Below, in pieces: positions 20,242 to 30,216 of a stretch of 64,000 bases of DNA (position 1 is its first letter; each line of letters begins with the position of its first letter). The notes beneath the pieces are model-generated. The model did not search any database and had not been told where the DNA came from. It saw nothing but the letters and a program-made list of their open reading frames with translations. The stretch covers positions 119,974 through 183,973 of the forward strand of contig CAJNDS010000264.1 in NCBI GenBank assembly GCA_905221605.1. The letters are read 5' to 3'. Source of the DNA: Symbiodinium natans. Taxonomy: Eukaryota; Sar; Dinophyceae; Suessiales; Symbiodiniaceae. The translations under genes and the position numbers were made by a program.

Positions 20242-21351
20242 GGTTTAGGGCTTAGGGTTTAGGGTTTAGGGTTTAGGGTTTAGGGTTTAGGGTCCCTGAA
20301 CGCCGCACATCTTGGGGCCCAGCTCGTCGATCAGGATGACGGCGGGGGACATGCGGCGGGCCATCGCAAACAGCTCCTGTCCGCGCTCTTGATTTTTCTA
20401 AGTACCTGGTAACATCCTGAACCCCCCGAAATCCCCCAAGTCCCCCAATTTCCAGCGACCAAGAGCCCAAACGACCGCGTGGACCACCCAGCATGGGAGG
20501 GGGGGCAAGGGGGGTTAGCCTTGACCAGGTTCGTCCCAGTGCCTGCAAAGCGGCCGTTGAAGTCTGCACCTTCCCGCAAGTCGAGAATTGAAAAGGGACG
20601 AAATAGGGCGGCAGCCAGGAAGCACGACCCCGAACCAGTTGAAACTTGGGATGTTCCCCCTTAGACTAAGAGTCCTTCATAGGGATTACAGTACCCCCTC
20701 CTAGAATCCCTATTCAGGACTCTTGGTATACGGGGGAACATCCCCAACCCTAAGCCCTAAACCCTAAACCCTAAACCCTTCAAAAGCTGAAAGTCCAGGG
20801 CCACACCTGAGCGTGACAAAAAGGGCACGGCCGCAGTGGAGGCTATGGCTTTAGCCAATAGCCTGGCACAGGTTTGGCCAAAGCACGGAGGGTTCAGGAA
20901 TTTAGGGTTTAGGGTTTAGGGTTTTAAGGCTTTGGGGCCTTTTAAGGTTTTTAAGGTTTTACTAGGGTTTAGGGTTTCTGGGGCTTTCGGGCTCCAACCT
21001 TGCACCCTGCAAAGTGCTCTCAAGGCTCGCGAAGCCGCGAAGAACTCCCCCGGTGCACAGGCCGGCGCGGCGTCTTCCCGCATCCGGGGGGGCCGGTCAG
21101 AAGCAACCCCTTGGGGCACTTGGCGCCCAGGCTCGCAAACCTGACCCAAAGCACGCGTCAGAATTCCCACAATGGTCAGAAGCACCCCCTAAGTTTCTTG
21201 CCGCCTGCTTGAGGTCGTAGATTTCTTTTTTGGGGGGGTATGCAGTACCTCCCCGAATCCCCCACTTAAGAGGCTCCGGCCTCGCAGGTGCCATCAGGCA
21301 TTCCACGATCTCCAGGGCCTCGGCCTTGGCTGTGCCGATGCCCGCCACGTC
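12824..21351 (-). CDS. ftsH-like: Host FtsH-like AAA+ zinc metalloprotease, many tiny exons (N- and C-terminal ends not placed)
   Basis: Exons read on the minus strand, with matching phases where checked: 21351-21281 (DVAGIGTAKAEALEIVE), 21140-21072 (Walker A GPPGCGKT), 20862-20807 (LLAKAIA), 20569-20520, 20376-20324 plus 20035-19986 (Walker B ILIDE then LDYIGRRRG), 18975-18944 (QLLSEMDG), 18524-18461 (GTTNRPDILDK), 17682-17623 (FDRKVTVPLPD), 17204-17175, 16203-16131 (GFSGADLAGLVNE), 15430-15406, about 13677-13640 ending in FHE, 13506-13483 (AGHAVVNE, completing HEAGH), 12855-12824 (VAHVSIVP). The HEAGH zinc site and AAA motifs identify an ATP-dependent membrane protease of organelle or thylakoid type. 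Many introns are GC-AG with G after AG. The 19986/18975 junction, an arginine-finger mini-exon near 18000, and the ends remain unresolved; it could be a pseudogene. Confidence 0.72.
14180..14552 (+). repeat. Nine-base TTTCTAGGG array (telomere-variant), about 30 copies
   Basis: Long run of GGGTTTCTA units with a few GGGGTTTC variants, grading into TTTAGGG at the right end. It sits in the intron of the FtsH-like gene before the HE exon. It looks like a TTTAGGG telomere repeat with a CT insertion that has itself been amplified. Confidence 0.95.
15481..15588 (+). repeat. Interstitial TTTAGGG telomere-type array
   Basis: About 15 perfect TTTAGGG units in an intron of the FtsH-like gene; the opposite-strand form CCCTAAA appears nearby at 15840-15872. 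Confidence 0.95.
15993..16095 (+). repeat. Interstitial TTTAGGG array ending in TTTCGGG variants
   Basis: About 11 TTTAGGG units followed by four TTTCGGG units, immediately downstream (on the coding strand) of the exon at 16203-16131. Confidence 0.95.
16228..16349 (+). repeat. GGGGGTTTA array
   Basis: About 13 units of TTTAGGGGG, a G-expanded telomere variant, just upstream (coding strand) of the GFSGADL exon. Confidence 0.9.
18293..18393. repeat. Foldback (MITE-like) element, copy 1
   Basis: About 100-bp imperfect palindrome: left arm GCTCCCCCTTACCCTAACAG, right arm ending GGGTGAACATCCC, centre with GGTACCCCCC. Same design as 19054-19150 and 20648-20744; most diverged copy. Confidence 0.6.
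19054..19150. repeat. Foldback (MITE-like) element, copy 2
   Basis: 97-bp palindrome with terminal GGGATGTTCCCCCTT and its complement GGGAGAACATCC, inner arms AACAGTCCTT and AAGGACTGTT, centre TAGTACCCCCTA. Lies in the intron between the exons at 19986 and 18975 of the FtsH-like gene. Confidence 0.7.
19923..19984 (-). repeat. Interstitial CCCTAAA array
   Basis: About eight CCCTAAA units; the exon at 20035-19986 abuts it directly, so on the coding strand the intron starts with GTTTAGGG, i.e. the donor GT lies inside the repeat. Confidence 0.9.
20190..20292 (+). repeat. Mixed TTTAGGG / TTGAGGG array
   Basis: TTTAGGG units with a block of five TTGAGGG variants, inside the GC-AG intron between 20324 and 20035. 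Confidence 0.9.
20648..20744. repeat. Foldback (MITE-like) element, copy 3
   Basis: 97-bp palindrome, ends GGGATGTTCCCCC and GGGGGAACATCCCC, inner arms AAGAGTCCTTCATAGGGATT and AATCCCTATTCAGGACTCTT, centre GTACCCCCTC. Lies in the intron between exons ending 20807 and starting 20569. Confidence 0.75.
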
Positions 21352-24300
21352 CTGCAGACGGCTGAAATGTTGAGGGGATGTTGGGCGGTTGAGAGGGGTT
21401 GAGAGGGGTTGAGAGGGATTGAGAGGGGCTTTTGAGGGGTTGAGAGGGGTTGAGAGGGGACGGCGCTTTCCCTCCGCCGGCAAACACCAAAAATTTCTCC
21501 GCTCCGCCACGCCGCCTCCAGGGCCACATCCGGAACCCGCATCTCGCTGCGGGCATCCTTCACCTTGGTGCAGGTTCGAGGGGTTTAGGGTTTAGTGTTT
21601 GGGTTCGCCCACCAGCCAGGTGTCCTGGCTCTGCCTACGGCCCCTAAACCAACACTATATGAGAGAGAGGGTTTAGGGTTTAGGGTTTAGGGTTTAGTGT
21701 TTAGGGTTTAGTGTTTGGGTTTGGGTTGAGGGTTTAGGATTTAGAGTTTAGGGTTTGGGGTTTGGGGTTTAGGGAGAAGGGTTTAGGGTTTATAGATATT
21801 GTATAGGGTTTGGGTCCCAATAGCGTTTTGAGCGAGCGAAACGTTTTGAGCGAAAGTTTTGAGCGAAAGTTTAGGGTTTAGGGTTTAGGGTTTAGGCCAA
21901 ACTTCCCCACCCATCCTCCCCCCATTGAGAAACCCGCCTTGGAGGAGAAGATGTGCCGCTGCAGCCCCTTCAAGGCCCAGACCTGCACAAGATTCGGTTT
22001 ACGGTTAGGGTTCAGGGTTCAGGGTTCAGGGTTCAGGGTTTAGGGTTGAGGGTTTAGGGTTTAGGGTTTAGGGTTTAGGGTCTCGGGTTTAGGGCTTAAG
22101 GGTTTTAGAGCTTGGGGCGTAGGGCTTGAGGGTTTCGGGTTTACGGGGCGTTTTGGGGTTTATCGGGTTTAGGGTTTAGGTTCAGGTTGGGGTTGATTTA
22201 GGGGCTTTGCAGCGGGGTTTAGGGGCTCAGTGGCTTTGAGGTTTAGAGAGCTTAGGAATGCAGAAGGTTTTTTGGGGGTGTTCCTAGAGCAGCTCCTGCC
22301 GGTGGGAGCAGCTGACAGGTCGCAGATTCGCCCGGTGTGGGGTTTTTCGGGGGGGCTTCGGGCTTTGGCGCCTGCATCTGGTAGTCCAGGAATGGCTGGA
22401 GGTAGCTAAACAAGGGTGAGGCGTTCTCGCGCATCCTGGGGCCATGGGGGGGCAGACTCAGGCTTGGGGATTTCGGAGACGGCGCCTGCAGAACGCAGTA
22501 TAGATGCGAAACATAGGGAAATGAGACGGTCATTGGGCCCTGATGCGGGGGTGGTCAAGGATGAAAGACATCTCTGTTTCAACCCTGTGTGATTTGCATA
22601 TATTTGCATGACTCTCCGATGTTCTGCAGAACCGGCACAGCATTCCTTGTCAGAAGACTGCAAAGCCCGGATAGGCTCGACGAGCGTTTCAGGATGCATG
22701 ACTCAACATCGAACTCTCATGGCTTGGACCTCCCCCCCCCCCCCCCTCGCCTCAAAAACTCGCAAACCACAAGCCTTCAGAAACACCTTCAACACACCCT
22801 CAGCCCGCTTTGCGCCGCCCGGCCTAACCATCCAGTCCACCTTCTTCTGGATCGCGGCCGTGCGGCCACGCACCCGCGGACTCTCCACCTGCGAAGTAAA
22901 CCCTAAACCCTAAACCCTAAACCCTGAACTCTAAACCGCAAAGAACACCTAGCCCCAAACACCGGTCAAGCTTTGGGCCTCCCAGAACAGCTCCAAAACC
23001 CGACAACCCCAAGCCAAACCCCAAGGGTGGAGCCCCTGAGTCCCGCCTCGCAGCTGACTCTCCAAAGCACCTGGCAGCTTGCTTTGTGGCTGGCGGACAG
23101 TGCACCGTGGCTTTGGGTGGTGTTTCTTGGCGGTTGGGCCGAAGTGGCGCTGAGTAGAGGGACGGGTGCACGGTCGCAGGAGCAGGACACGCAGACAGGA
23201 AGGAGGGGGCGAACAAGGAGATGTATATCAACGAGGCGTGTGAGAGGCCCCCTCCCCCTCCCTCAACACGTAGACCCTAACAACTCCGGCCTCGTTCGCG
23301 CAGCGCAGGGCCAGGAGCCCCCCTGCGGCATACTGCGTAGCTCGGAGGGCGGCGTGCTTTACCTGAGCCGGATTGGGGTTTAGGGGCCGGTGGTTCGGGC
23401 TTTTGGGGCTGTCGACCCACCCTGAGAGGGCTCCACGAAAACCTGGACCCCTTCAATTCCCAAGCTTCCCCACCTCATCCTGAAACCCAAATCCACCTCC
23501 TAAGCCTGTATCGACACCCAAACAAAACAATCCGGGACCCCAACACAAAAAGCCTCATTCCTTACGAAGAACCCTAAACCCCGAACCCTGAACCCTAAAC
23601 CCTAAACCCTAAACCCTAAGAACCAGGGGGTCAAGAACCCTCAGAAGCCCCCCGGCTGCCGCCCGCGCACCGGTGCCCGGAGCAGCTCCAACTTCTCAGC
23701 GCTGCGGGCCGCGGCCCTGGAGGAATACATCTTAAGCTTTGGGGTTTAGGGTTTGGGGTTTAGGGTTTAGGGTTTAGGGTTTAGGGTTTAGGGTTTAGGG
23801 TCTAGGGTTTAGGGTTTAGGGTTTAGGGTTTAGGGTTTGGGGGCTCTGCTTAGAGGGAGTCAACCAGATTTTGGGGGCCGGGAGCCTAAAAAGCGACGCG
23901 AGGGAGTGTCAACGTCGGATAGCCCCACCGCGGCTTAGACGGAACAGTGCCGACCGCGAGAAGCTTGTGCTCCCACTAGCGCCAATTACTAGCAATTACT
24001 AATTACTAAGCAGTTGCTCAAAAAAGTCGGCCGTGGGTTTCTTGAGTCAGTTTTCGCGCCGACTGGCATAGGAAAGCCACACGGCGCCTCCAAGTTTGAT
24101 CCCGTCAGGAACAGACATGAAGAGCAGTAGAACATTCGGAAGGAACATTCGGAATGTCCGCGTCAGCACCAAGACCCACGTCTCATGCTGAAGGTTGTTG
24201 TCGGCCCCGGCCTCAATTAGCATTCTTTGCTTTTTGGCCGTAGCTGCTTGCGGATGGTGTCAGCAGAGCAGCGTAGTGTTCGGGCCGGCGCCAGCGTTTA

Positions 24301-25589
24301 ATTGCCCGGGCGCAAAATCCTCTAGTTGCGTCTGGCAGTCGCTGAGGTCGGGGAGTAAAACCGGCTGCAAGTTCATGCAAATCCAGGGCCGAAATCGCGA
24401 AATCTGATGCGAGGATGTGGGGAGGGGCCGTGCAGTGTGTGCGACTGCCACTTCAGATTTCTCACGTCGCTCAGCTCCTCTGGAGGAAATGTGGCACGCT
24501 AGTATGGGCCCTGAAAAGGGCCTCTTATATACCCTATAGAACCCTTGAAAGGAGGGAGGGACCATGTGAAGGGCCCAAATGAGCGACAAATCTAAGCCCT
24601 AAGCCCTTCAGTGCAACACTGCTCAGGCTCAGTTTGCCATTACATCACCCCTCTAAGCCCTAGCAAGAGCATGCTGAAGCCCAAACAACCTGAAACCCTA
24701 AACCCTAAACCCTAAACCCTAACCCCTAACCCCTAAACCCTAAACCCTAAACCCTAAACCCTACCTTTCAGACTTTTCGGGCCATGATCCGAGCTTCAAA
24801 TTGAATCTTCGACCTTTCTCTGCAAGATCATACTACAATAAACTACCGCAACGCCCTTCTTAAATCGGCTCCAAGATCAGAAGGCCCCCAAGTTCAGGCT
24901 TTAATAGGTTCAAGGGATTAGGGTTTAGGGCCCAGGTGTAGGATCTAGGGTGTGAGGGTTTTCGGCTCTAGAGTTTTAGGGTTTTCGGGTTTTCGGGTTT
25001 TCGGGTTTCGGGTTTCACGAACTAAAGAGGTGCCTCCGTGCCAAAGCAATGCGGCGGAGGTGGCGCAGCCGGCGAATGCGGTCTTCCACTGCCAAGAGCC
25101 TGGGACGATGGATGTTCGGGATTCTGTTGGCGGGGGGTGGGGGGTTAGGGTTTAGGGTTTAGGGTTTAGGGTTTAGGGTTTAGGGTTTAGGGTTTAGGGT
25201 TTGGGGTTTAGGGCTCCGGGTTTACCGTTCAGGGGTCCGGGTTTTGTGCCGGGCTTTGAGGTATGAGGGTTGGGAGCTGCGGCTGTGGGGGGCACAGGAC
25301 ATTTCTGGATGCTATCACCCAAGTCCCGAAGCTTTCCGAAATCCCGCAAGCCCGAAACTTTGAGCCCACCAACTGAATTTCAAGCTCTGGCGAGATGAGT
25401 CCCTAAACCTTTAAACCCAAACTCTCAGCCCTGAAGCCTCTAAGCCCTCGACGCCTAAACCTTCAAACCCTCAACCCTAACGGCCTTAAACCCTTAAAAC
25501 ACGACTGATGACCGTCACAACCCGCAACAAAATTAGAACATGTAAGCAAGTAAGTAGATCAAGAAATAGTACTACTACAAAGAAAGTGA

Positions 25590-25651
25590 GTGAAAATGAA
25601 AAATAGATAAATACATCAATAAATAAATAAACAAATAAATAAATAAACAAA

Positions 25652-25682
<31 letters not shown>

Positions 25683-25692
25683 ACAAATGCAC
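25590..25692 (+). repeat. AAAT/AAAC tetranucleotide microsatellite
   Basis: AAAT units with interspersed AAAC units over about 100 bp. Confidence 0.9.
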
Positions 25693-25827
25693 AAACAAAC
25701 AAGTAAATGAATAAAAACGCCACGAAGGAGGGGGCCGAGCCGCTGTGGAAGCTCCTTGGGCGGCCTGAGAGGCGCTTCCTGGGCCTCGGGATGGTTCACC
25801 TGGGGAACGCAAGGGCTGCTTCGGGGG

Positions 25828-25984
25828 TTTTAGGGGATTAGGGTTTAGGGTTTAGGGTTTGGGGTTTAGGGTTTAGGGTTTAGGGTTTAGGGTTTAGGGT
25901 TTAGGGTTTAGGGTTTAGGGTTTAGGGTTTAGGGTTTAGGGTTTAGGGTTTAGGGTTTAGGGTTTAGGGTTTAGGGTTTAGGGC
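25828..25984 (+). repeat. Long TTTAGGG array
   Basis: About 21 near-perfect TTTAGGG units, one of the longest exact telomere-type tracts in the window. Confidence 0.95.
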
Positions 25985-26880
25985 AAGCATCCCAGGGCTT
26001 GGGGCTTTTGGGGCAGCTGTTGCACCCGCCGAGTGGCTAAGTGGGAGCCATCCGGGCCCTGCTGCTCCAGCTCCTTGGGGGTCTTCAAAGGGCGTAGAGG
26101 GCTCTGTGGGGTTCTTAAGGGTGTATAGGGCTGGTAGGGTTTTTGAGGGTGTGTGGGGCCTGTAGGGTTTTCGACGATTTGTCGGGTTTTTCGGGTTTCT
26201 GGGCTTTGCAGGGTTGGGTGTTCTACGATGTGTCGGCTTTGTGGGGTTTCTGGGGTTTAGAGGGGTAGAGGCTGTACAGGGCATAGAGTTCAAGAACTTC
26301 ACTCTGAACCCCAAACCAAGGGGTGCCCCATTGAAAATCCTAAGCCCCAAAGTTTGGGGGTTTCGTCCTTCGCCGTGCGGAGGAACTTGCGGGTCTGCGT
26401 CCTCGGCTGGCAACAGGGGGATACATCTCGTCACGCAGTGAGAAACAAATCTTGGGCTTAAGGTGTTAAGTTAAGGACGCAGATGTCAGAACAATGCCGT
26501 CTACGTTTTCTCAGGACATCGGATGAGCTGCTGCTCAAGGGATCATGAACCACCTGAGCAGAAAATACCTAAACCTTCAATTCCCTGGCCCCTCACCCTC
26601 AACTCTTGACCATCTACCCTTCAAGGCATCCCGGAGGGCCTGGGCCCTAAGTAACTCCCTCAAACGCCAGAAACCGCAAACCCTAAGCCCGAAACCCTCA
26701 ACCCTGAATGTCCCTGAACCCCCCGAAACCGAAGTCCCAAACCCTAACCTCAGCCCCTCACGTTCCCTCCCTAGGATGCTGGAGTCGGATGTTGTGCATT
26801 AGGGTTTAAAGGGCTTATAGGCCCCTTTGAAGGAAAAAAAGGGTTAGGGTACAGAGGTTGAAAAGTTAGGGTCCAGGACT

Positions 26881-27193
26881 TGAGGTCAACACTAGCAGTA
26901 TTCTGCAAACCTATCTTCCGCTCACAATGCTGAACTTCACGATAGAGATGCTTGAGCAAATTCTCAAAAATCTGGCCAAGCGTCAGCTGATTCAAGATTC
27001 GAATTAACCGCCGACGCTGGATGCGCTTCGCCCACAGCTCCGTCTCCAACGGCAACAGCCAAATGCGTTCTGGTGCCACACTCGAATTGGATGCGAGTTT
27101 CGCGGGCGCTGGCTGCACATTTACAGCAGCGGCTGTGTCCGCGCTTGCCCACAGCGACCTGCTGGCGCATTGAAGTCTCAACGAAAACATCAA
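26881..27193 (-). other. Possible host exon(s), unknown product
   Basis: The minus strand has an open, non-repetitive stretch encoding basic helical sequence (for example RIQRRRLIRILNQLTLGQIF, then LLKHLYREVQHCERKIG). No family recognised, no confirmed splice partners. Listed because it is the only protein-like stretch in this interval. Confidence 0.25.
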
Positions 27194-28490
27194 CGCTGCG
27201 TCTTCGCTGTAACATAGGGCCCGAAAGGCCTGGAGCCCTCCCAGTTTGAGCTACTCCATGAAAAGCCAAAAAAACGAACATGAACATTCAAGGGTTTAGG
27301 AGGTTTCCGGTACAGGGATTCGGGCTCAGGGTCTACGAGGCCAACAACGCAGTCCAGGAGGCCGCAGTGAGAGGCAGCACGCCAGGAACACTCCGATCGA
27401 GCGCCAGGGCCGACGCCGTTGGCGCTCCGGCGCCCCGGCACTGTCCATGGGGGGCAAAAAACGAAGAAAAGGCTGGGTTGCTGTTGAGGAACTCAAGCTT
27501 GTTTAGATACCATAACATGTGCATATCATCAAGAACTCTGCTTCTTTATGGAAGGTTCATGTTTCTGCCCTGAACAGCAACCCAGGAAAAGGAGATGGCG
27601 GGACCCTTATCATGTATGGGAAAGGGTCCTTTAGGGTGGCCACCTTAGCGCGGGCACGGTTCATTGCTGGGGAGCATGTGGGTCTTGGGTTATGCCGTCA
27701 GAAGTCAGCTCGCGCACTGCTCATGCGACCCATGGCCTGGTCAATGATGTTTGCCCAGTTTCACTGTGCTTGGCATGTTGGGATACAGCTGTCATGGAAC
27801 AAAAGCTGCAGTACGAGAGAAGTGAGTCCTCGTTCAGGGGAAGGCATGAGGAATGAAACAGAGATCAGCAGAAGATGTCGCCCCAAGATTGCACATCGGG
27901 GATCCACTACCTGGAAAATCTGCAAGGTGCAAGTGCAACTCTTTTTCCAGGAAGGGCTTCAGTGATGCATTGCCATCCTCTGCAGCAAACCTGGCGGTCT
28001 CGCTTCAAGCCCACGCGCGATCGGAAAATGCTTACACACACTGAACGGATCTCTTCTGAGCGCCAGAGGACTGCACATGGTCGCAGGTTTCAATGCTTTC
28101 GTGAGATTTCTACAAGCAAACTTCAACGCAGCGCCTGCAGACAATGCTACCATGCCTTGGGTGTTTCTGTGTGGACTTCTGCAAGTTCGACCTGCACCCT
28201 ATGGTCCCTCTGATGATGGTGGGTGGTGGTGGTGGTGGTGATGACGATGATGATGGTGAGAACGCGGAGGTTTGTGATGACATGTATATACGGCTAAACA
28301 GATATGTGGTCAGAATGAGGAGAAGGGGATAATAAGTGAATGAGGATGAGGATGAGGTGGCGGCGATAGTGGTGATGATCCTGATACATGGATGTAATGG
28401 TGATTAGGATGGGAGTACCCAAGACAAGTTGCTAAGTCAATCAACGCATTCACCGTTTTGCACGAGGCACATGTCCAACTGACTAGGCCG

Positions 28491-28778
28491 CTAAACATTC
28501 CTGTCCCAAAGAGCCGTGCGAAGGCCCATCTTCTGAAACTCTTCGAATAGCAGGGCCCTTGCCTCCTGCATCACCAACTTTGGCTCGATGTTGTCGTCTT
28601 TCATTTTCTGCTTGAACCTCCCACTTATCACATTCGTCAAATGTCTCTTGACGTTTTGAGCAGGTGGTGGCAGCTTGCTGAGAGGACTTCTGGATCTTGC
28701 AAGAACGTTTGGCACGCAGACTTCTGCGATCGACTGTATTGGCATCGGCTTCCTTATAAATTTCGGTTGAAGAAGCAC
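28491..28778 (-). CDS. Probable terminal host exon, unknown product
   Basis: Open for 95 codons to the TAG at 28491, with ordinary protein composition, e.g. VKRHLTNVISGRFKQKMKDD then KLVMQEARALLFEEFQKMG. It looks like a 3'-terminal exon of a minus-strand gene (5' part not found; the ATG at 28778 may be internal). No family recognised. A minus-strand stretch just upstream near 28860-28760 is also protein-like. Confidence 0.35.
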   Translation of the reverse strand: MLLQPKFIRKPMPIQSIAEVCVPNVLARSRSPLSKLPPPAQNVKRHLTNVISGRFKQKMKDDNIEPKLVMQEARALLFEEFQKMGLRTALWDRNV

Positions 28779-29392
28779 GGTGTGACCAGCGTTACCTCAA
28801 TCATGTTTCCGACTTCTTTGCACTCGAAGAAATGATTGCCTGCCTCAGGGGTGGATGATACTAGAACATGTGAAGGATCAACAAACGACCAGAGGATCAA
28901 ATCAAAGTAGAAGAGGAGGGTCAACAACATATTAATGGTAAGGGGAGCGTATGCTAATTCTAGTATGTTTGGTCTCATCATGCAACTCAAGAAAAAGTAG
29001 TGAAGAACGCTGTAAGTTGCAGCATTACTGAGTGCTCACATGCTCCAAACGCTGTAAACTGCTGCATTTCTGACCGCTCACAGGTCCAAATGGTGCATCC
29101 GCGCCAATGTTGTGGCTCCAAATGCTGCCGAGTATTCTAGCGAACAGGCGCACAGCGCAGCATTTCTGAAAGGTTACAGGCCCGTCATAGGCCCGAAATG
29201 TGCTTGTAAAAGGAACGGGAGGGACGGCCGATGTTCGCTCTGTTGTGTACAGGCCTGAACTCATACACCCCCCCCCCCCCAAAGTGCAAACACAGACCTC
29301 GCATGATGGGTGTTGAAAACATGTGGTTTGGAGGGAATGTAGCATCTGACGGCGCGTAACGCTTTGAAGCAAACTTCCACTGCTCAAAACAA

Positions 29393-29755
29393 ATGGGGGT
29401 TGTTGCGTGTTGTGGTGTGTTGTTGTGTGTTGTTGTGTGTTGTTGTGTGTTGGTGTGCGTTGGTGTGTGTCGTGGTGTGTTGTTGTGTGCTGTGGTGTGT
29501 TGTTGTGTGTTGTTCTGTGTTGTAGTGTGTTGTAGTGTGTTGTTGCGTGTTGTTGCGTGTTGTTGTGTGTTGTTGTGTGTTGTTGTGTGATGTTGTGTGG
29601 TGCTGTGTGGTGCTGTGTGTTGTTGCGTTGTTGCGTTGTTGTGGGTTGTTGTGCGTTGCTTGCGTTGTTGCATGGTGTCGCCTTGTGTTGGCTGGTGTTG
29701 TGTGCTGTTGTGTGCTGTTGTGTGTTGTTGTGTGATGTTGTGTGTTGTTATGTGA
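29393..29755 (+). repeat. TGTTG(TG) microsatellite-like tract
   Basis: About 360 bp of TGTTGTG/TGTGTTG units with drift. Long open frames across it are low-complexity artefacts. Confidence 0.9.
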
Positions 29756-30090
29756 ATGTGAATGTGAATGTGAATGTGAATGTGACTGTGACTGTGAATG
29801 TGAATGTGAATGTGAATGTGAATGTGAATGTGAATGTGAATGTGAATGTGAATGTGAATGTGAGTGTGACTGTGAATGAATGTGAATGTGACTGTGAATG
29901 TGACTGTGACTGTGAATGTGAATGTGAATGTGAATGTGAATGTGAATGTGAATGTGAATGTGAATGTGAATGTGAATGTGACTGTGAATTAATGTGAATG
30001 TGACTGTGAATGTGACTGTGACTGTGAATGTGAATGTGAATGTGAATGTGAATGTGAGTGTGAGTGTGAATGTGAACGTGAATGTGAATG
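29756..30090 (+). repeat. TGTGAA hexanucleotide array
   Basis: About 55 TGTGAA units with TGTGAC variants at regular intervals; one internal segment (TGTGACTGTGAATGTGACTG and neighbours) is duplicated at 29888 and 29999. Confidence 0.95.
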
Positions 30091-30159
30091 TGTGTTGGGG
30101 GGGTTGCGGCACAGTGCGTGTGGCGTGAGAGAGCCCAATATTGCTAGTACAGATCGGGC

Positions 30160-30216
30160 CTCCAGGAGGAGGTACACATTCTCGGCGTCCCGGAACGTGG
30201 TCACCAGGGATACCAC
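30160..30216 (-). CDS. Single exon of an AGC-type protein kinase (PKA/PKG-like)
   Basis: 19 codons, phase 0 on both sides, reading [19 protein letters not shown], which matches the N-lobe segment of cyclic-nucleotide-dependent kinases that ends in the hinge glutamate (pattern ...L..TF.D..N.Y.L.E). The acceptor is CAAG with G following and the donor is GC (GAG then GCCC), as in the other host genes here. Flanking kinase exons were not found; the next downstream DNA is the hexanucleotide array. Part of a gene or a pseudogene fragment. Confidence 0.45.

Larger units (their letters stand above)
21352..26880. other. Repeat-rich host DNA upstream of the FtsH-like core exons
   Basis: Holds telomere-type arrays in both orientations at 21668-21900, 22005-22170, 22900-22925, 23573-23618, 23740-23850, 24695-24765 and 25143-25215, plus a poly-C run at 22731-22746. 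N-terminal FtsH exons probably lie here; a minus-strand segment near 22440-22360 (MRENASPLFSYLQPFLDYQM) is protein-like but unplaced. No other gene can be supported. Confidence 0.5.
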
